A stretch of DNA of 64,000 nt from Petaurus breviceps papuanus. Lineage: Eukaryota > Chordata > Mammalia > Diprotodontia > Petauridae. The translations under genes and the position numbers were made by a program. Under the pieces are notes generated by a model. That model did no database searches, was not told the origin of the DNA, and saw only the letters and a list, made by a program, of their open reading frames with translations. The stretch is taken from the NCBI GenBank assembly GCA_028583685.1, contig JAMXIF010000049.1, positions 395,241 through 459,240 of the forward strand, written 5' to 3'. Positions 23,270 to 34,339 of this stretch are shown here, in pieces (the first letter of the stretch is position 1; the number at the start of each line of letters is the position of its first letter).

Positions 23270-23880
23270 GCCCAGAAATAAGCATTAAATATTCCTCCAG
23301 CTATTTTCATTGTTTATTTCTTTTAAGGAGCACTTTTTATAACTGAATCTATAAAAGCCTTTTATACACTTTGGTAGATTGATCCCCAGATAGTTTATAT
23401 ATTTTGTAGTTATTTGGAATGGGATTTCCATTTCTATTATGGCCTCTTGGATTTTGTTATTTTATAAATAGTTGTGGTTGATTTTTGCAGATTTTGTAGC
23501 CTGAGCCTTTGCTAAAGCTATTATTGTCTTAATCAGTATCTCTGCGGATTTTTAAAATATCATCATCAAATAGGTATTTTTTCTCCTTTACCTATCTTTT
23601 AAATTTCTTCCTCTTGTCATCTTATTATTGCTAGCATTTCCAAAAATATATCAAATAATAGCAGGAAGTAGGCCTTCCTGCTTTACTCCTGTTTTTACTA
23701 GGAAAAGTTCTTGTATATTCCCATTGTAAAAGACTCTTGCTTTTGACTTTAGATAAGATGCTTTTTTATGATATTAAAAAAGGTCCCTCTATACCTATAC
23801 TTTATACAGATTATAGCATAAATGAGTGTTGTACTTTGTCAAAGGTATTTTCTCCATCTATTAAGATAATAATGTAGGGT
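23270..23880 (-). mobile_element. Second antisense L1, ORF2 C-terminal part
   Basis: GGTAGATTGATCCCCAGATA, then GGAATGGGATTTCCATTTC and CTCCATCTATTAAGATAATA, are the antisense L1 ORF2 order. The element is interrupted at 23881 by the HAL1 cluster and continues at 27852 with the expected next text (AATTATGTTGACTC; AACCATCCTTGCACC). Confidence 0.7.
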
Positions 23881-24075
23881 TTGAGATGTTTTTTTTATTT
23901 TATATTTACTTTTAGTTTACAACATTCATTTCCACAAGATTTTCAGTTACAAATTTTCTCCCAGTCTGTCCCCTACTCACCACCCCAAAAGAGCGATCCC
24001 ACTGAATACCCCCTCCCCCAATCTGCTCTCTCCTATATCCTCCCCCATCCCCACTCCGACTTTCCAGTAGGGCAA
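23881..24075 (-). mobile_element. L1/HAL1 3' end, antisense
   Basis: T-rich start at 23888, then the reverse complement of an L1 3' UTR terminus (GTTACAAATTTTCTCCCAG corresponds to CTGGGAGAAAATTTGTAAC). It lies head-to-head with the forward 3' end that follows. Confidence 0.65.
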
Positions 24076-24838
24076 AATGAATCTCCAATGGGGAGAGACA
24101 GAATGGGGTAAACTATCTCATATAGAAGAGGCAAGGGAAAATGGTTACAATAGAGGGGAAGAACAGGAAGGCAAAAGGGAATGGGTCAACCTTATTCTCA
24201 CTGAATTTGGCTCAGGGAGGGAATGAAATACACACTAAATAGGGTATCTCACCCTACAGGAGAGGAGAGGGAAGGGGAAGGGAGGGGGGATGATGGAAGG
24301 GAGGGCAGACTGGGGGGGAGGGAAGTTGGGAGCACCCACTTTTGAAAAGGGACAGGATCAAAGTAGAGAATAGAACAAGTGGGAAGTGGGATAGGAGGGA
24401 GGGAAATATAGTCAGTCTTTTACAATATATCTACTATGTTATTGTTTTGCATTAGCCACACATGTGCAACCTACACTGAACTGCTTATCTTACCAGTAAG
24501 GGTGGGAGACAAGGGAGGAAGGGAATGAATCTGGAATTCAAAGTTTTAAAATCAAATACTCAAATATATATATATATATATATGCTATTATTAATACTAT
24601 TTTTACATGTAATTGGGAAATAAGATATACAAGCACTGGGGCATAGAGATCCACTGGAAAAGTCGAAAAGGGTATGGGAGAAAATATGGGAGAGAGCAGA
24701 CTGGAGGAGGGGATATCCTATGGGACTGCTATTTTGGGGCAGTGGGTAGGGGAAAAATGGGGAGAAAATTTGTAACTCAAAATCTGGCAGAAATGAATGA
24801 TGTAAATCAGAAGTTAATAAAGCATTTGGAAAAAAAAA
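24076..24838 (+). mobile_element. L1/HAL1 3' UTR, forward, with A tail
   Basis: GGGAGAGACAGAATGGGGTA, GGGAGGGAAATATAGTCAGT, an AT run at 24566-24583, GGGGAGAAAATTTGTAACTC, and a terminal A-run at 24829-24837. The first 480 bases are an inverted copy of 25140-25640. Confidence 0.7.
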
Positions 24839-24840
24839 AG

Positions 24841-25105
24841 AACAAAATGGATCTCCATACCCCAGTGCCTAGATATCTTATTTCCCTTAACTTTGGTGGT
24901 ATCATCATTCTTATTATATCGGCACAGCCAGGAAATAAGCACTAAATATTTCTCCAGCTATTTTCATTATTTATTTCTTTTAAGGAGCACTTTTTATAAC
25001 TGAATCTATAAAAGCCTTTTATGTACTTTGGTAGATTAGTCCCCAGATACTTTATGTATTTTGTAGTTGTTTGGAATGGGATTTCCATTTCTATTATGGA
25101 AATGT
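24841..25105 (-). repeat. Local duplicate of antisense L1 ORF2 segment
   Basis: From about 24920 this repeats 23270-23442 with roughly 94 percent identity by eye over about 145 bases (shared: AAGGAGCACTTTTTATAACT; GGAATGGGATTTCCATTTC). Both copies share the same left boundary near AAATAAGC. It lies between two oppositely oriented 3' ends. Confidence 0.65.
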
Positions 25106-25796
25106 AAGAAAATAATAATAATAATAATTTTTTTAAACATTTGATTTTAAACCTTTGAATTCCAGATTCTTTCCCTTCTTCCCTCATCACCCACCCTTAC
25201 TGGGAAGATAAACAATTCAATATAGGTTGTACATGTGTAGTTATGCAAAACATTTACATAGTGGATATATTGTGAAAGACTGACCACATTTCCCTCCATC
25301 CTATCCCACCCCCCACCCATTCTATTCTCTCCTTTGACCCTCTCTCCCTTCAAAAGTGTGTGCCTCTAACTACCCTCCCCCCAAATCTGCCCTCCCTTCT
25401 ATCATCCCCTCTCTTATCCCCTTCCCCCCTACTTTCCTGTAGGGTAAGATAACCAATTTAGTGTGTATGTTATTCCCTCCTTAAGCCAAATTCAATGAGA
25501 GTAAGGTTGACCCATTCCCTTTTGCCTTCTTGTTCTTCCCCTCCATTGTAACAGTTTTCCCTTGCCTCTTTTATATGAGAAAATTTACTCTATTCTGTCT
25601 CTCCCTATATCCTCTCATTATATTCCTCTCTCACCTCTTAATTTTATTTTTTAAAATATGATCCCTTCCTATTCAATTGATCCTGTGCCCTCTGTCTATG
25701 TATACCAGTACACATATATACACACACACTCACATATATATTCATATGTACATATACCCTCCTATATAGACATATATGTGTACGTATACATATATA

Positions 25797-25828
<32 letters not shown>

Positions 25829-27850
25829 CATTTATATTCCCCTTCAATTATCCTCACACTGAGAAAAATTTCATAAGTTACAATTATCATTTTTCCATGT
25901 AGGAATGTAAATAGTTCAACTCTGATAAGTTCCTTATGATTTCTTTTCCCTGTTTACCTTCTCATGCTTCTCTTGCTTCTTGTATCTGAATGTCAAATTT
26001 TCTGTTCAACTCTGGTTTTTTGATCAAGAATGCTTGAAAGTCCTCTATTTCATTGAATGACCATATTTTCCCCTGAAAAATTATACTCATTTTTGCTGGG
26101 TAGGTGATTCTTGGTTTTCATCCCAGCTTCTTTGACGTCTGGAATATCATATTCCAAGCCCTTCGATTCCCTAATGTAGAAGCTGCTAAATCTTGTGTTA
26201 TCCTGATTGTATTTCTACAATATTCAAATTGCTTCTTCTTGGCTGCTTGTAATATTTTCTCCTTGATCTGGGAACTCTGGAACCTGGCTATAATATTCCT
26301 AGGAGTTTTCTTTTTGGGATTTTTTTCAAGAGGTGATCGGTGAATTCTTTCAATTTCTGTTTTGCCCTCTGGTTCTAAAATATCAGGGCAATTTTCCTTG
26401 AGAATTTCCTGAAGGATAATTTCTAGGTTTTGTTTTTTTTTTATCATGGCTTTCAGATAGTTCAGTAATTTTAAAATTATCTCACCTGGATCTATTTTCC
26501 AGGTCAGTGGTTTTTCCAATGAGATATTTCACATTACCTTCTATTTTTTCATTTGTTTGGATCTGTTTACTAGTATCTTGATTTCACATAAAGTCATTAG
26601 CTTCCATTTACTCCAATCCTGTTTTTTGTCATTGTTGTTTTGCTTTTTGGAGGGCAATTGGGGTTAAGTGACTTGCCCAAAGTCCCTAGTGATGGCTAGT
26701 AATGGCTAGTAATCCAATATAATTCTGAAGGAATTATTCTCTTCATTAAGCTTTTGAAATTCTTCTTCTATCTGGTAAATTCAGCCTTTTAAGGCATTCT
26801 TCTCCTCATTGGCTTTTTGGGCCTCTTTTGCCATTTGAGTTTTTCTTCAGTCAGGTTGTTGACTCTCTTTTCATGAATTTCTTGCATCATTCTCATTTCT
26901 CTTCCCATTTTTCCTCCACTTCTCTTACTTGATTTTCAAAATCCTTCTTGAGCTCCCCCATGCCCTATAACCAATTCATACTTTTCTTGGGAGCTTTTGG
27001 TGCAGGAGTTCTGACTTCATTGTCTTCCTCCTGTTCCATTGCTTTGATCCTTTTTGTCCCCAAAAAAGGAATCTAAGGTTTGATTGCTGTGCTTGCTTTG
27101 CTTCCTTTGCTTGCTCATGTTGCCACTCAATTACTTGACTTTTGAGCTCTTTGCCACAGTAGAACTCTGCTTCCAGAGAGGGTAACTTTGTCCCAAATCA
27201 CTGGGGTTTTCGCAGCTGCCAGAGCTATTAGTTGGGTACCCTCTCTGTAGCCCCCACTAGCTCTAGCTCACTGGTCACACACCCCAGGACCTCCACCCAA
27301 GACAGCAATCCAGATCCAAGCAGGTTAAAGCAAGAGCAATTACCCTCTGAATGGTCACTTGGTCCCCCTATGATCCGCAGGCCAGGAGCTCTGAAGCAGC
27401 CACGTGGCGGTGACTGCATGGCCGCAGCGCCTCCACCACTTCTCGCCCAGGGAGCAACAGCCAGACTGTGATCTATCCCCTCCAGTTCCAACAGAGTTCC
27501 ACACTGACCTCTCACTTTGTTGCTGGCATTTATGGATTGGTAATTCTGGAAACCACCACAGTTGCTGGTGATTCACTCTTCTGAAGTCTGCTCCAGCCGC
27601 TGCTGGTTGGGGCTACCCTGGGGCTAAAACTCGGGGTTCAGGCAGGGCTGGGCTCAGCTCCCAGCATGCTGCAATGGACCCTTCCTGTCTGCCTGCCAGG
27701 CTGCTTTCAGCAGAAGATTTGTTTCTCTCTGTCACTTTGTGGGTTCTGTAGCTCTAAAATCTGTTTATTTTTATAGGTTTTTGAGGTGATTATGGGGGGA
27801 GGTCATGGAGTTTTCCTGCTTCTACGCTACCATCTTGGCTCTGCCCCCAC
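25106..27850 (-). mobile_element. HAL1-like half-LINE, antisense, near full length
   Basis: The 5' end is at 27850 (reverse complement GTGGGGGCAGAGCCAAGATGG), followed by a GC-richer 5' UTR. ORF1 opens at 27118 (MSKQRKQSKHSNQ) and runs antisense to about 25990; the C-terminal part at 26118-26519 reads ENCPDILEPEGKTEIERIHR and ILQAAKKKQFEYCRNTIRIT. The 3' UTR (25140-25640) follows with no ORF2 between. A SINE fragment (26637-26700) interrupts ORF1. Length about 2.7 kb with both ends. It sits inside the second antisense L1. Confidence 0.8.
25690..25835. repeat. (CA)/(TA)/(TG) alternating tract
   Basis: Alternating purine-pyrimidine sequence (CACATATATACACACACAC ... TGTGTGTGTGTATATATATA) in the 3' UTR part of the HAL1. 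Low complexity. Confidence 0.9.
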
Positions 27851-27851
27851 A

Positions 27852-29170
27852 TTGTTGTTAATGTTTAATTATGTTGACTCTTTTCTTAATACTGAACCAT
27901 CCTTGCACCTCTGAAATAATTTATAACTTGGTCATAATGAATGATTTTTTGGTATAAATTACTGCAGTCTGAAATCTAACAGGATTTTATCTAACTTTTT
28001 TGAAGTGATATTAATGATATGGGTCTATAGTTTTTTTCTGTGTTTTATCCTTCCCTGGTTTAGGTATTAGTACTATATTTATCACATAAAAAAGATTCTG
28101 GTAGGTGCTTTCTCCATTTTTGAGAATAATGTGTATTATATAGAGGTACTAAACACGTTCTTTAAAAGTTTAATATAATTCTCCTTGGGATCCATCAGGA
28201 TTAGAAATGTTTTTTCTTTCATAGTTCCTTTAAAGTTGGTTCTATTTCCTTTTCTGAGATCGGGTTATTTAAAATCTTTATTTACTCTTCTGTCAGTTTG
28301 AGTAGTTTCTATTTTTTGAGTTATTTCTCTATTAATTTTGTGTTTTATTTTCTCTTAACAAATAACTATGCATAGTAGATTCCAATTATTCTTTTTTGTT
28401 TCTTCTGGTTTTGTCATGATTTCACCTTGCATTTGTTATTTTATTGATTTGATTTTCTTCCCTCTTCTTAGCTAAAAGTTTTTAATTGCTTTTACTAGAT
28501 TTTATTTGTTTCCCCCCAAAAAACAGCTTTTGGTTTTAGTTATTTCTATGGGTTTTTTTTGCTTCCAGTTTATCTAATTTCTCCTCTAATTTTTAATCTC
28601 TCCTCTGTTGTTGGCTCTCTAGTTTTTAAAAAATGCATATTCAGTGCATTAATTCTCTCTTTTTCTATTTTATTAGTATATTTTTGTAAAGATATAATTT
28701 TCCCCCTGAGGAGTGCTTTAGATTCATCCTAGAAATTTTGACATGTTTCATCATGATAATTTTCTTTTCCATAATTATGAACTTGTAGGATTTCATTAAG
28801 TCTCCATTTGGGTTTGTGTGTTTTCTTTGTGGTGTCAATGATACTTAAGAACACAAATTTGTACCCTTTTGTTAGAATCTCTAGTTTAATCTGATTATTA
28901 TGACTCCAACAAATGTTTCTTTTAAAGTTTACCTTACTTGTGTTCATGCCTTTTGTTTTCACATTGCATCCCTTTCTGAATCTATCCCTCCCCAACAAAC
29001 CCCATCATAACAAAGATTTAAAGAGAAAAAAAGCAGTTCAGTCATACTAACCAACACATCACCTGAGTCTGATAGTATGTGTGGTGTTCTGTGCCTATAA
29101 TTTTTGAAGAAAAGAGGTAAATTCATTTTTAAAAATCTCTTCTTTGTTGCCAAGCTTGTCCATTACCTAG
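27852..29170 (-). mobile_element. Second antisense L1, ORF2 continuation
   Basis: Picks up the ORF2 text cut at 23880 and runs through reverse transcriptase toward endonuclease: GGATCCATCAGGATTAGAAA, TTTAGATTCATCCTAGAAAT, GTCTCCATTTGGGTTTGTGT. The stretch from about 28950 to 29170 (AAGCAGTTCAGTCATACTAAC) may be a separate fragment. Confidence 0.65.
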
Positions 29171-29179
29171 GTTTTCATG

Positions 29180-29745
29180 GTACTGTACTGTTCTCTCCTG
29201 GTTTTCCTCCTACCTGCCTGCCCACTCCTTCTTAGTTTCCTTTGCTGGATCTTTATCCAGGTCATACCCACCAACCAGTAGTATCCCTCAAAGTTCTTTC
29301 CTGGCTACTTTTCTCTTCTCCTTCCCCATATATTTACCCTTCTCTCTTCTCATACTGCCAGCACCTGGGATAGGCCCCCATTACCTCACATTTGAACTAT
29401 ATACAATGTTCTTCTGATCAGTCTGCCTGCCTTTTATCTGGCATGCTCTCCCGTGTGTGTGTGTGTATACACACACACATATACATATTTATATATGTAT
29501 GTGTGTGTGTATACACACACATATACATATTTATATATGTATATATATATATACAGGCATATGTATATATGTTACGTATATACAGGTGTGTCTGTGCATG
29601 CACAATTTTTGGCATGTTGTTTCCTCCATTAAAATATGAGATTCTTTAGGGCATGAATTGTTTTTTACCTGCTTTTGTATCCCCAGACCTTAGCACAGTG
29701 CCTGGCACATAGTAAATACTTAATCAACCTAATGTTCAAGCAGTC
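29180..29745 (+). repeat. L2 LINE 3' part split by a dinucleotide tract
   Basis: TGGTTTTCCTCCTACCTGCC, CAAAGTTCTTTCCTGGCTAC, then a TG/CA tract at 29453-29575, then GTATCCCCAGACCTTAGCAC and GTGCCTGGCACATAGTAAAT. The order is that of an L2 3' end. Confidence 0.7.
29453..29590. repeat. Duplicated TG/CA/TA palindromic tract
   Basis: A roughly 55-base unit (TGTGTGTGTATACACACACA, then TATACATATTTATATATGTA) occurs twice in tandem. Each unit is self-complementary around GTATAC. Strictly alternating purine-pyrimidine over about 100 bases, a Z-DNA or cruciform candidate. Confidence 0.9.
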
Positions 29746-29754
29746 AATCAACTA

Positions 29755-31620
29755 CATGGTTAGATAAGATTTTGTATCTTTTGTATTTTTTTTTGTATCT
29801 TTAATAATACTCTTTCCTCCATAGCTCTTAGTTCTTTTCTAATTCTCTCCTCTAAAATTGCCATTTAATTTACAAAATCATTTTAAAACTTTTTTTGAAA
29901 ACCTTTGCTTCATTTCTTCAAGGAATTCTAGTTGAACATGTGCCCAAGCTATGTTTTTCTTTTATGTCTTTCTTGTAGATTTTTTGGAGTAATTATCTTC
30001 TTCAGGATTTGTCTTCTGGATGTCCCCAATACCATAATAGCTCTTTATACTGAGATTCTATTTTTTGCTTGTTTGTTCATTCTTCTAGCCTTACTTCCTG
30101 ACACAGACTTTGCATTAGGAACCAGGCTTTGCATGTATCTGGAGGGAAAATCTGAGTTTTGCTTGTTGATGTTTTTTGTTTTCCTGGATCCTGTTGCTGC
30201 TTTCTCTGAGTTCTGAATATTAAACTATTCAAGGATCTCAGGGACAGCTCAGCCTGAGAATCTATAAGTTTTCAATGTACCTGAAGTGGTCTGATCCAGA
30301 GCTAAGTCTGATTACTGCCTTCTTGGTCTGAGCTTTGCACACTCCAGAGCTAGGTTGGAGTCTGAGTAACATGACTCTGGGTTTGCCTTTGGTGGTAGAG
30401 TGTTGTTGGACACTCAACCACTGTCAGTCACTGGAATGCCCTGCAGTTTCAGAGCATCAGAACTGAAGGCTCCCTTCAGTCTAAGCTCTTTGTCCTGATT
30501 ATTCTGCTGCAGACTTCGAGCTGGATGGGAGACTAGATAAGTGAGTCCCATTCACCCCTTGGAGATAGTCACTGTTACAGGAATATAAATTTTTAAGATA
30601 TTCCCTGCCCCTAGGTTAAGTGCACCTGGAGCTTGTGGTGGGAGGCTTGTTTTTCAGGGGATACTTTGTGATTGGGCAATGGGGTCAAGAAGGTTGTTAC
30701 ATTCTCTGAGCCAGGTGGCTATATAAACCCTGTTGTGAGACTTTGTTTTGGGGCTCACTTTGAGAAATATTATGTGATTTGACCAGACAAGACTCTGGGC
30801 AGCTGTTGAGAGCCCCCGGCTTTGAAAAACCCAGATGTTGATGCTTCCCTCTCTGGTAACTGTGACTAGGTATGGATATAATGGCTGGACAGTTGGAGGC
30901 CTGTCTGCTTGATCTGAAATCTTTCTCTGTCTTGTAACTTCTGCTTGTAACTTGTCTGTATACTCTGAAGTTTGGGGTGCTGACTTTTTCCCCTGAACTA
31001 GGTAAATGATATGTTTGATTGATTAAAGCAAGATTGTTAACTCATTTTGAGTTGCTTTCCAGATCTAAAAACCTGTGTTGGCAGCCATCCTGGGGATGCT
31101 GGGGTGCTTGCTGCTACAGTTACATAGCTGCTAGTCCCTTCTGTTGCTGCTTATTGCTGAGTACAAAGCCTTGGACTGTGACCCTTCCTTGTCCTGTACA
31201 GTGATACTTCTAGTATATACCAGTTGCTATATAGCAGTATAGGACAAGGAAGGATGAGAAAGAGCTGCCAACTGACACCTGTTCTTATTCCCTACAGTAT
31301 CACAGAGTTCTGTACTGAATCTTATTTGTTACCCTTGTACACAGATACAGGCTCTCATTCAGTTCATATACTGGAAGTATCTATGAGGTTCCCTCCTGGC
31401 TAAACCATGCCTCTAGTATTCAAACACTTCTCTATCCATATCCCTATGCCACCCTTGACTGGAAAAATGACACCAAAAAAAATGTGGGTTTTTTTGGGGG
31501 GGATTTTTTTGGATTTCCCCCTCAGAAGATAATATGGTATATTTTGTAGGTTTTTATGAAGTAGTTGTAAAGGGGAGCTGGACTTTACTGTTTCCTTTTA
31601 CTCTGCCATCTTTGCTTACT
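29755..31620 (-). mobile_element. L1 ORF1 N-terminus and 5' UTR, antisense, with solo LTR
   Basis: The right end reads TTTACTCTGCCATCTTTGC, the reverse of an L1 start (GCAAAGATGGCAGAG). Leftward are 5' UTR and then ORF1-like antisense text. By order and orientation this is probably the 5' portion of the second antisense L1 (23270 onward). A solo LTR (30573-31118) is inserted in it. Confidence 0.55.
30573..31118 (+). mobile_element. Solo LTR (546 bp), same family as 62203
   Basis: Begins TGTTACAGGAATATAAATTT and ends GCTTGCTGCTACA. The flanks are GTCAC (30568-30572) and GTTAC (31119-31123), a 5-bp duplication with one difference. TATA-like CTATATAAACCC is at about 30720 and a GATTAAAG signal near 31020. 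It aligns along its length with 62203-62722. No internal retroviral sequence: a solo-LTR fossil. The diverged duplication suggests moderate age. Confidence 0.85.
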
Positions 31621-31624
31621 TGAA

Positions 31625-32215
31625 TCTGCATTAGTTTACCATGTTTTTTCCACATCCTTCATATTCATTTTTTTTTTCAATTATCAAGCACTTATTTCTT
31701 TCTCCAATCCCACCTCCCCAGAAATCCCCCTCCAAAGTCCTTATAACAAACATGAATAGTCAAACAAAGCAATTTCTTCTGGTATCTGTGTCCAAAAATC
31801 TGTGTTTCATTTTGAATACTGAGTTCGTTAACTTTCTGTCAGGATATAGGTAGCATTCTTTATCATAAAGTCCTCTGGAATCATGGTGGTGGTGTTTTTA
31901 CAGCACAGCAATATTTCAGGCTTAACCATTTTTCAGTCAGTGGTCAGTGACTTTGTTTCCAGTTCTTGCTATCCCTTTTTGTTTTGTTGGGTTTTTTTTG
32001 GAGGGGGAAAGGCAGGGCATTTGGGTTTAAGTGACTTGCCCAATGTCACATGGCTAGTAAGTGTTAAGTGTCTGAGGTCAAATTTGAATTCAGGTCCTCC
32101 TGACTCCAGGGCTGGTGCTCTATTCTCTGCTCCTCCTAACTGCCCCCAGTTCTCGCTATCCTAAAAAGTCTGGCTGTGAATATTTGGATATATACAAGAC
32201 CTTTCTGTCTTTGAC
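31625..32215 (-). mobile_element. L1 3' UTR, antisense, with SINE insertion
   Basis: CAATTATCAAGCACTTATTTC, a TCCAAAAATCTGTGTTTCATT block and CCTCTGGAATCATGGTGG match the antisense L1 3' UTR type also seen near 19370-19630. The SINE at 31986-32151 is flanked by CCAGTTCTTGCTATCC and CCAGTTCTCGCTATCC. Confidence 0.6.
31986..32151 (-). mobile_element. Mar-1/WSINE-type SINE
   Basis: Reverse copy: GTTTAAGTGACTTGCCCAAT, CATGGCTAGTAAGTGTTAAG, TCCTGACTCCAGGGCTGGTG. The 16-bp target duplication CCAGTTCT(T/C)GCTATCC flanks it with one difference. Confidence 0.85.
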
Positions 32216-32684
32216 ACTTGGAGTACACAAAGAACAGTTTTCTACTCTTCTTAGAAATTCTCATGTTAGCTAGCTGTTTACTTTCCAAATCTCTCCCTCT
32301 TCAATTAAGAATACTGATAAAAATATCACCTGTGCCCCTAAGAATCAGGAAAGTCCTCAGGTTTTTTGACCAGGACTTCATAATCATTCTCAATGTTTTC
32401 TAGGTTTCTTCTGATGACATCATTTGTTCCCACGTGAGCTGACAGAAGCGGGTAGTGATTGTCAAACTGCATTGTTGTTAGGAGGCTATCTCATTCTGTA
32501 CACATGCCCCAAAGAGGGAAGAGACATCTCTATTATTTATGTAAGTCTACAAATAGTCTTCTTCCTAACTTCTTAAGATTATTTTCAGTATTACTTCCTT
32601 CCTTAAATTCCTATTTTTTAAAAATTGAGATTATATTTATCTTAATTCTGTCTGATAACCTTGTGGAAGAAATATGACAATTTA
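32215..32684. other. Unclassified, possibly ancient repeat
   Basis: ATGACATCATTTGTTCCCAC followed by GTGAGCTGACAGAAGCGGG resembles an old mammalian dispersed repeat I cannot name. No gene seen. Confidence 0.35.
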
Positions 32685-33635
32685 TCCATATACACTGCTT
32701 TGTATAATTCTCTTGCATTGATTATTGCAATAGCCTTCAAATTGGTCTGTCTCCTCCTTGTCCCTCCTTCTTCCAGTCATTAATTGCTGCTATATTAATC
32801 TTCCTAAAGCATTTATCTAATTTTCTTTCTCCCACTCAAAAATTTCAGTGGTTTCCTGTTACCTACAAAAAAGTACAAATTTCTCAATAATGGTATTTAC
32901 AACCCCCCATGATACCCTGACTTCTCCTTTGAACCCAGTTCTCCACTATTCTCTATATGTGTGCTATACACCGGCCATATTAGATGACTCATCCATTTCC
33001 TTGCTTCTGTGCTTTTCTTCTTCACATCCCTAACTTTTCTCAAGCAGTTCTCCACACCTAGAATGGACAGCTCCATCTGTCAAAATCCGATGCTTCCTTC
33101 AGGACTCATATCAAATGCCCCTTTCCTTTATGATCTAAAAAGACTCATTCTGTACTAAGAACCCCATCAGAATTTGTGTGGTCCCTTCCTGCTCCAAATG
33201 TATGATCCTTTTTTTATATAACTTATGAATCATAGATTTTAGAGTTAGAAGAGTCCTTCAAGGTCATCTAGTATACTGTTTTCATTTTATAAAGAAGAAA
33301 ACTGAGGCTCAGAAAGGTTATGTCACTAGCCCTAGGTCAGACAGAGAGGTTAAGTGACTTACTAGTAAATGGCAGAGCAGGAAGATAAGCCCAGATTCTC
33401 TGGGCTCCAAATCTAGAACTCTTTCTACTACACCACAACACACAGAAAAGATGACTATATCTTACCTTGTTGTTTGTGTACTCCTATTCCCTCACTAGAC
33501 TATAAATTCTTTGAGAACAGGATAAGAATAAAACACAAAGTATAATTACTTCTGTATCACCCACAGAGGCTGGCATAGGGCTTTGCACTAAGTAGGTGCT
33601 CAATAAATATTTGTGGAATTGATTGATACTATAAC
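32685..33635 (+). repeat. L2 LINE with MIR-type SINE inside
   Basis: ATTGCAATAGCCTTCAAATTG to about 33225 is L2 ORF2 remnant. MIR-type sequence (GAAAACTGAGGCTCAGAAAG) occupies about 33225-33440. L2 3' end resumes to GTGCTCAATAAATATTTGTGG at 33597-33617. Confidence 0.7.
33225..33440 (-). repeat. MIR/THER-type SINE inside L2
   Basis: TTTTAGAGTTAGAAGAGTCC, AAACTGAGGCTCAGAAAGG and CTTTCTACTACACCACAAC in reverse orientation. Ancient. Confidence 0.65.
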
Positions 33636-33960
33636 TTTTTATGTGTATGTCATTTTCTGAACTAGATTGTAAGCTTTTTTGAGGGCAAAGATTGCCCTCA
33701 AAGTTCCCTTGACTTTCTTGTATTGGTGCTCCCTGATATGTTTGCTTTGAATGAATATGATTTTAGGAAAATTCAGTTAATCACATCTTTGCAAAATAGG
33801 TTTTCTAAGAGTCTTATCTGTTAAGAGATAAGAATGTTGAAGGGTGTATTGGGATTTGTGTCTGTTTTGGGGGCTACAGCTTTCTCTGTGTATAACCTGT
33901 CTTGTACTCTTCCTTTTTGCTTCTAAGTCTGACAATCTTGATTCTTACTAACCTACATCT

Positions 33961-33986
33961 AAACAACAACAACAACAACAACAACA
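33961..33986. repeat. (CAA)n microsatellite
   Basis: About eight CAA/AAC units. Confidence 0.95.
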
Positions 33987-34210
33987 GTGTATCCTCCTTC
34001 TCTGTATTCCCATGGGGCCTAACACATACCTTGCACAAAAGAAAAAGGCCCTCAATAAATATTTAATTCTAAATATTACTGGCTCCTGGTCAATTTTTCA
34101 AGAAAGCAATGAAATCTTTTGAGTTTACCTAAAAGACATGTCAAGGTAAAGCCATACTTGGAACTGGTCCAGGGTCTTGGCTGGCAGAATAAAAAGGAGT
34201 GGCCACTTAC

Positions 34211-34330
34211 CTTTGCTTCTGGTGTATTGGCTGCTGCCTCATTGCCATGTACTGTGTGTCTTCTTGTAGTCGATTTAATGGAGAGTCTGGCTTTAGACGA
34301 ATCCCATAATAATGATATTTGGAATTTCCC
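34211..34330 (-). CDS. RFX2: RFX2 exon: wing of DNA-binding domain and linker
   Basis: This 120-nt exon completes the Arg codon of LGTRG, then reads GNSKYHYYGIRLKPDSPL and NRLQEDTQYMAMRQQPIHQK. GNSKYHYYGIRLK is the C-terminal wing and strand of the RFX winged helix, where DNA is recognised through the wing rather than the canonical helix. The segment after it is the conserved RLQEDTQYMAMRQQP linker. The acceptor is CTTCCTAG and the donor GTAAGT. Upstream lies a 2-kb intron and downstream the longest intron of the window, 17 kb. Confidence 0.98.
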
Positions 34331-34339
34331 CTAGGAAGA

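Noticed and set aside
26118-26519. A 133-codon minus-strand open frame with an RNA-binding look
   Set aside because: It is the C-terminal part of L1-type ORF1 in the HAL1 copy (ENCPDILEPEG and KKKQF motifs), not a host gene.
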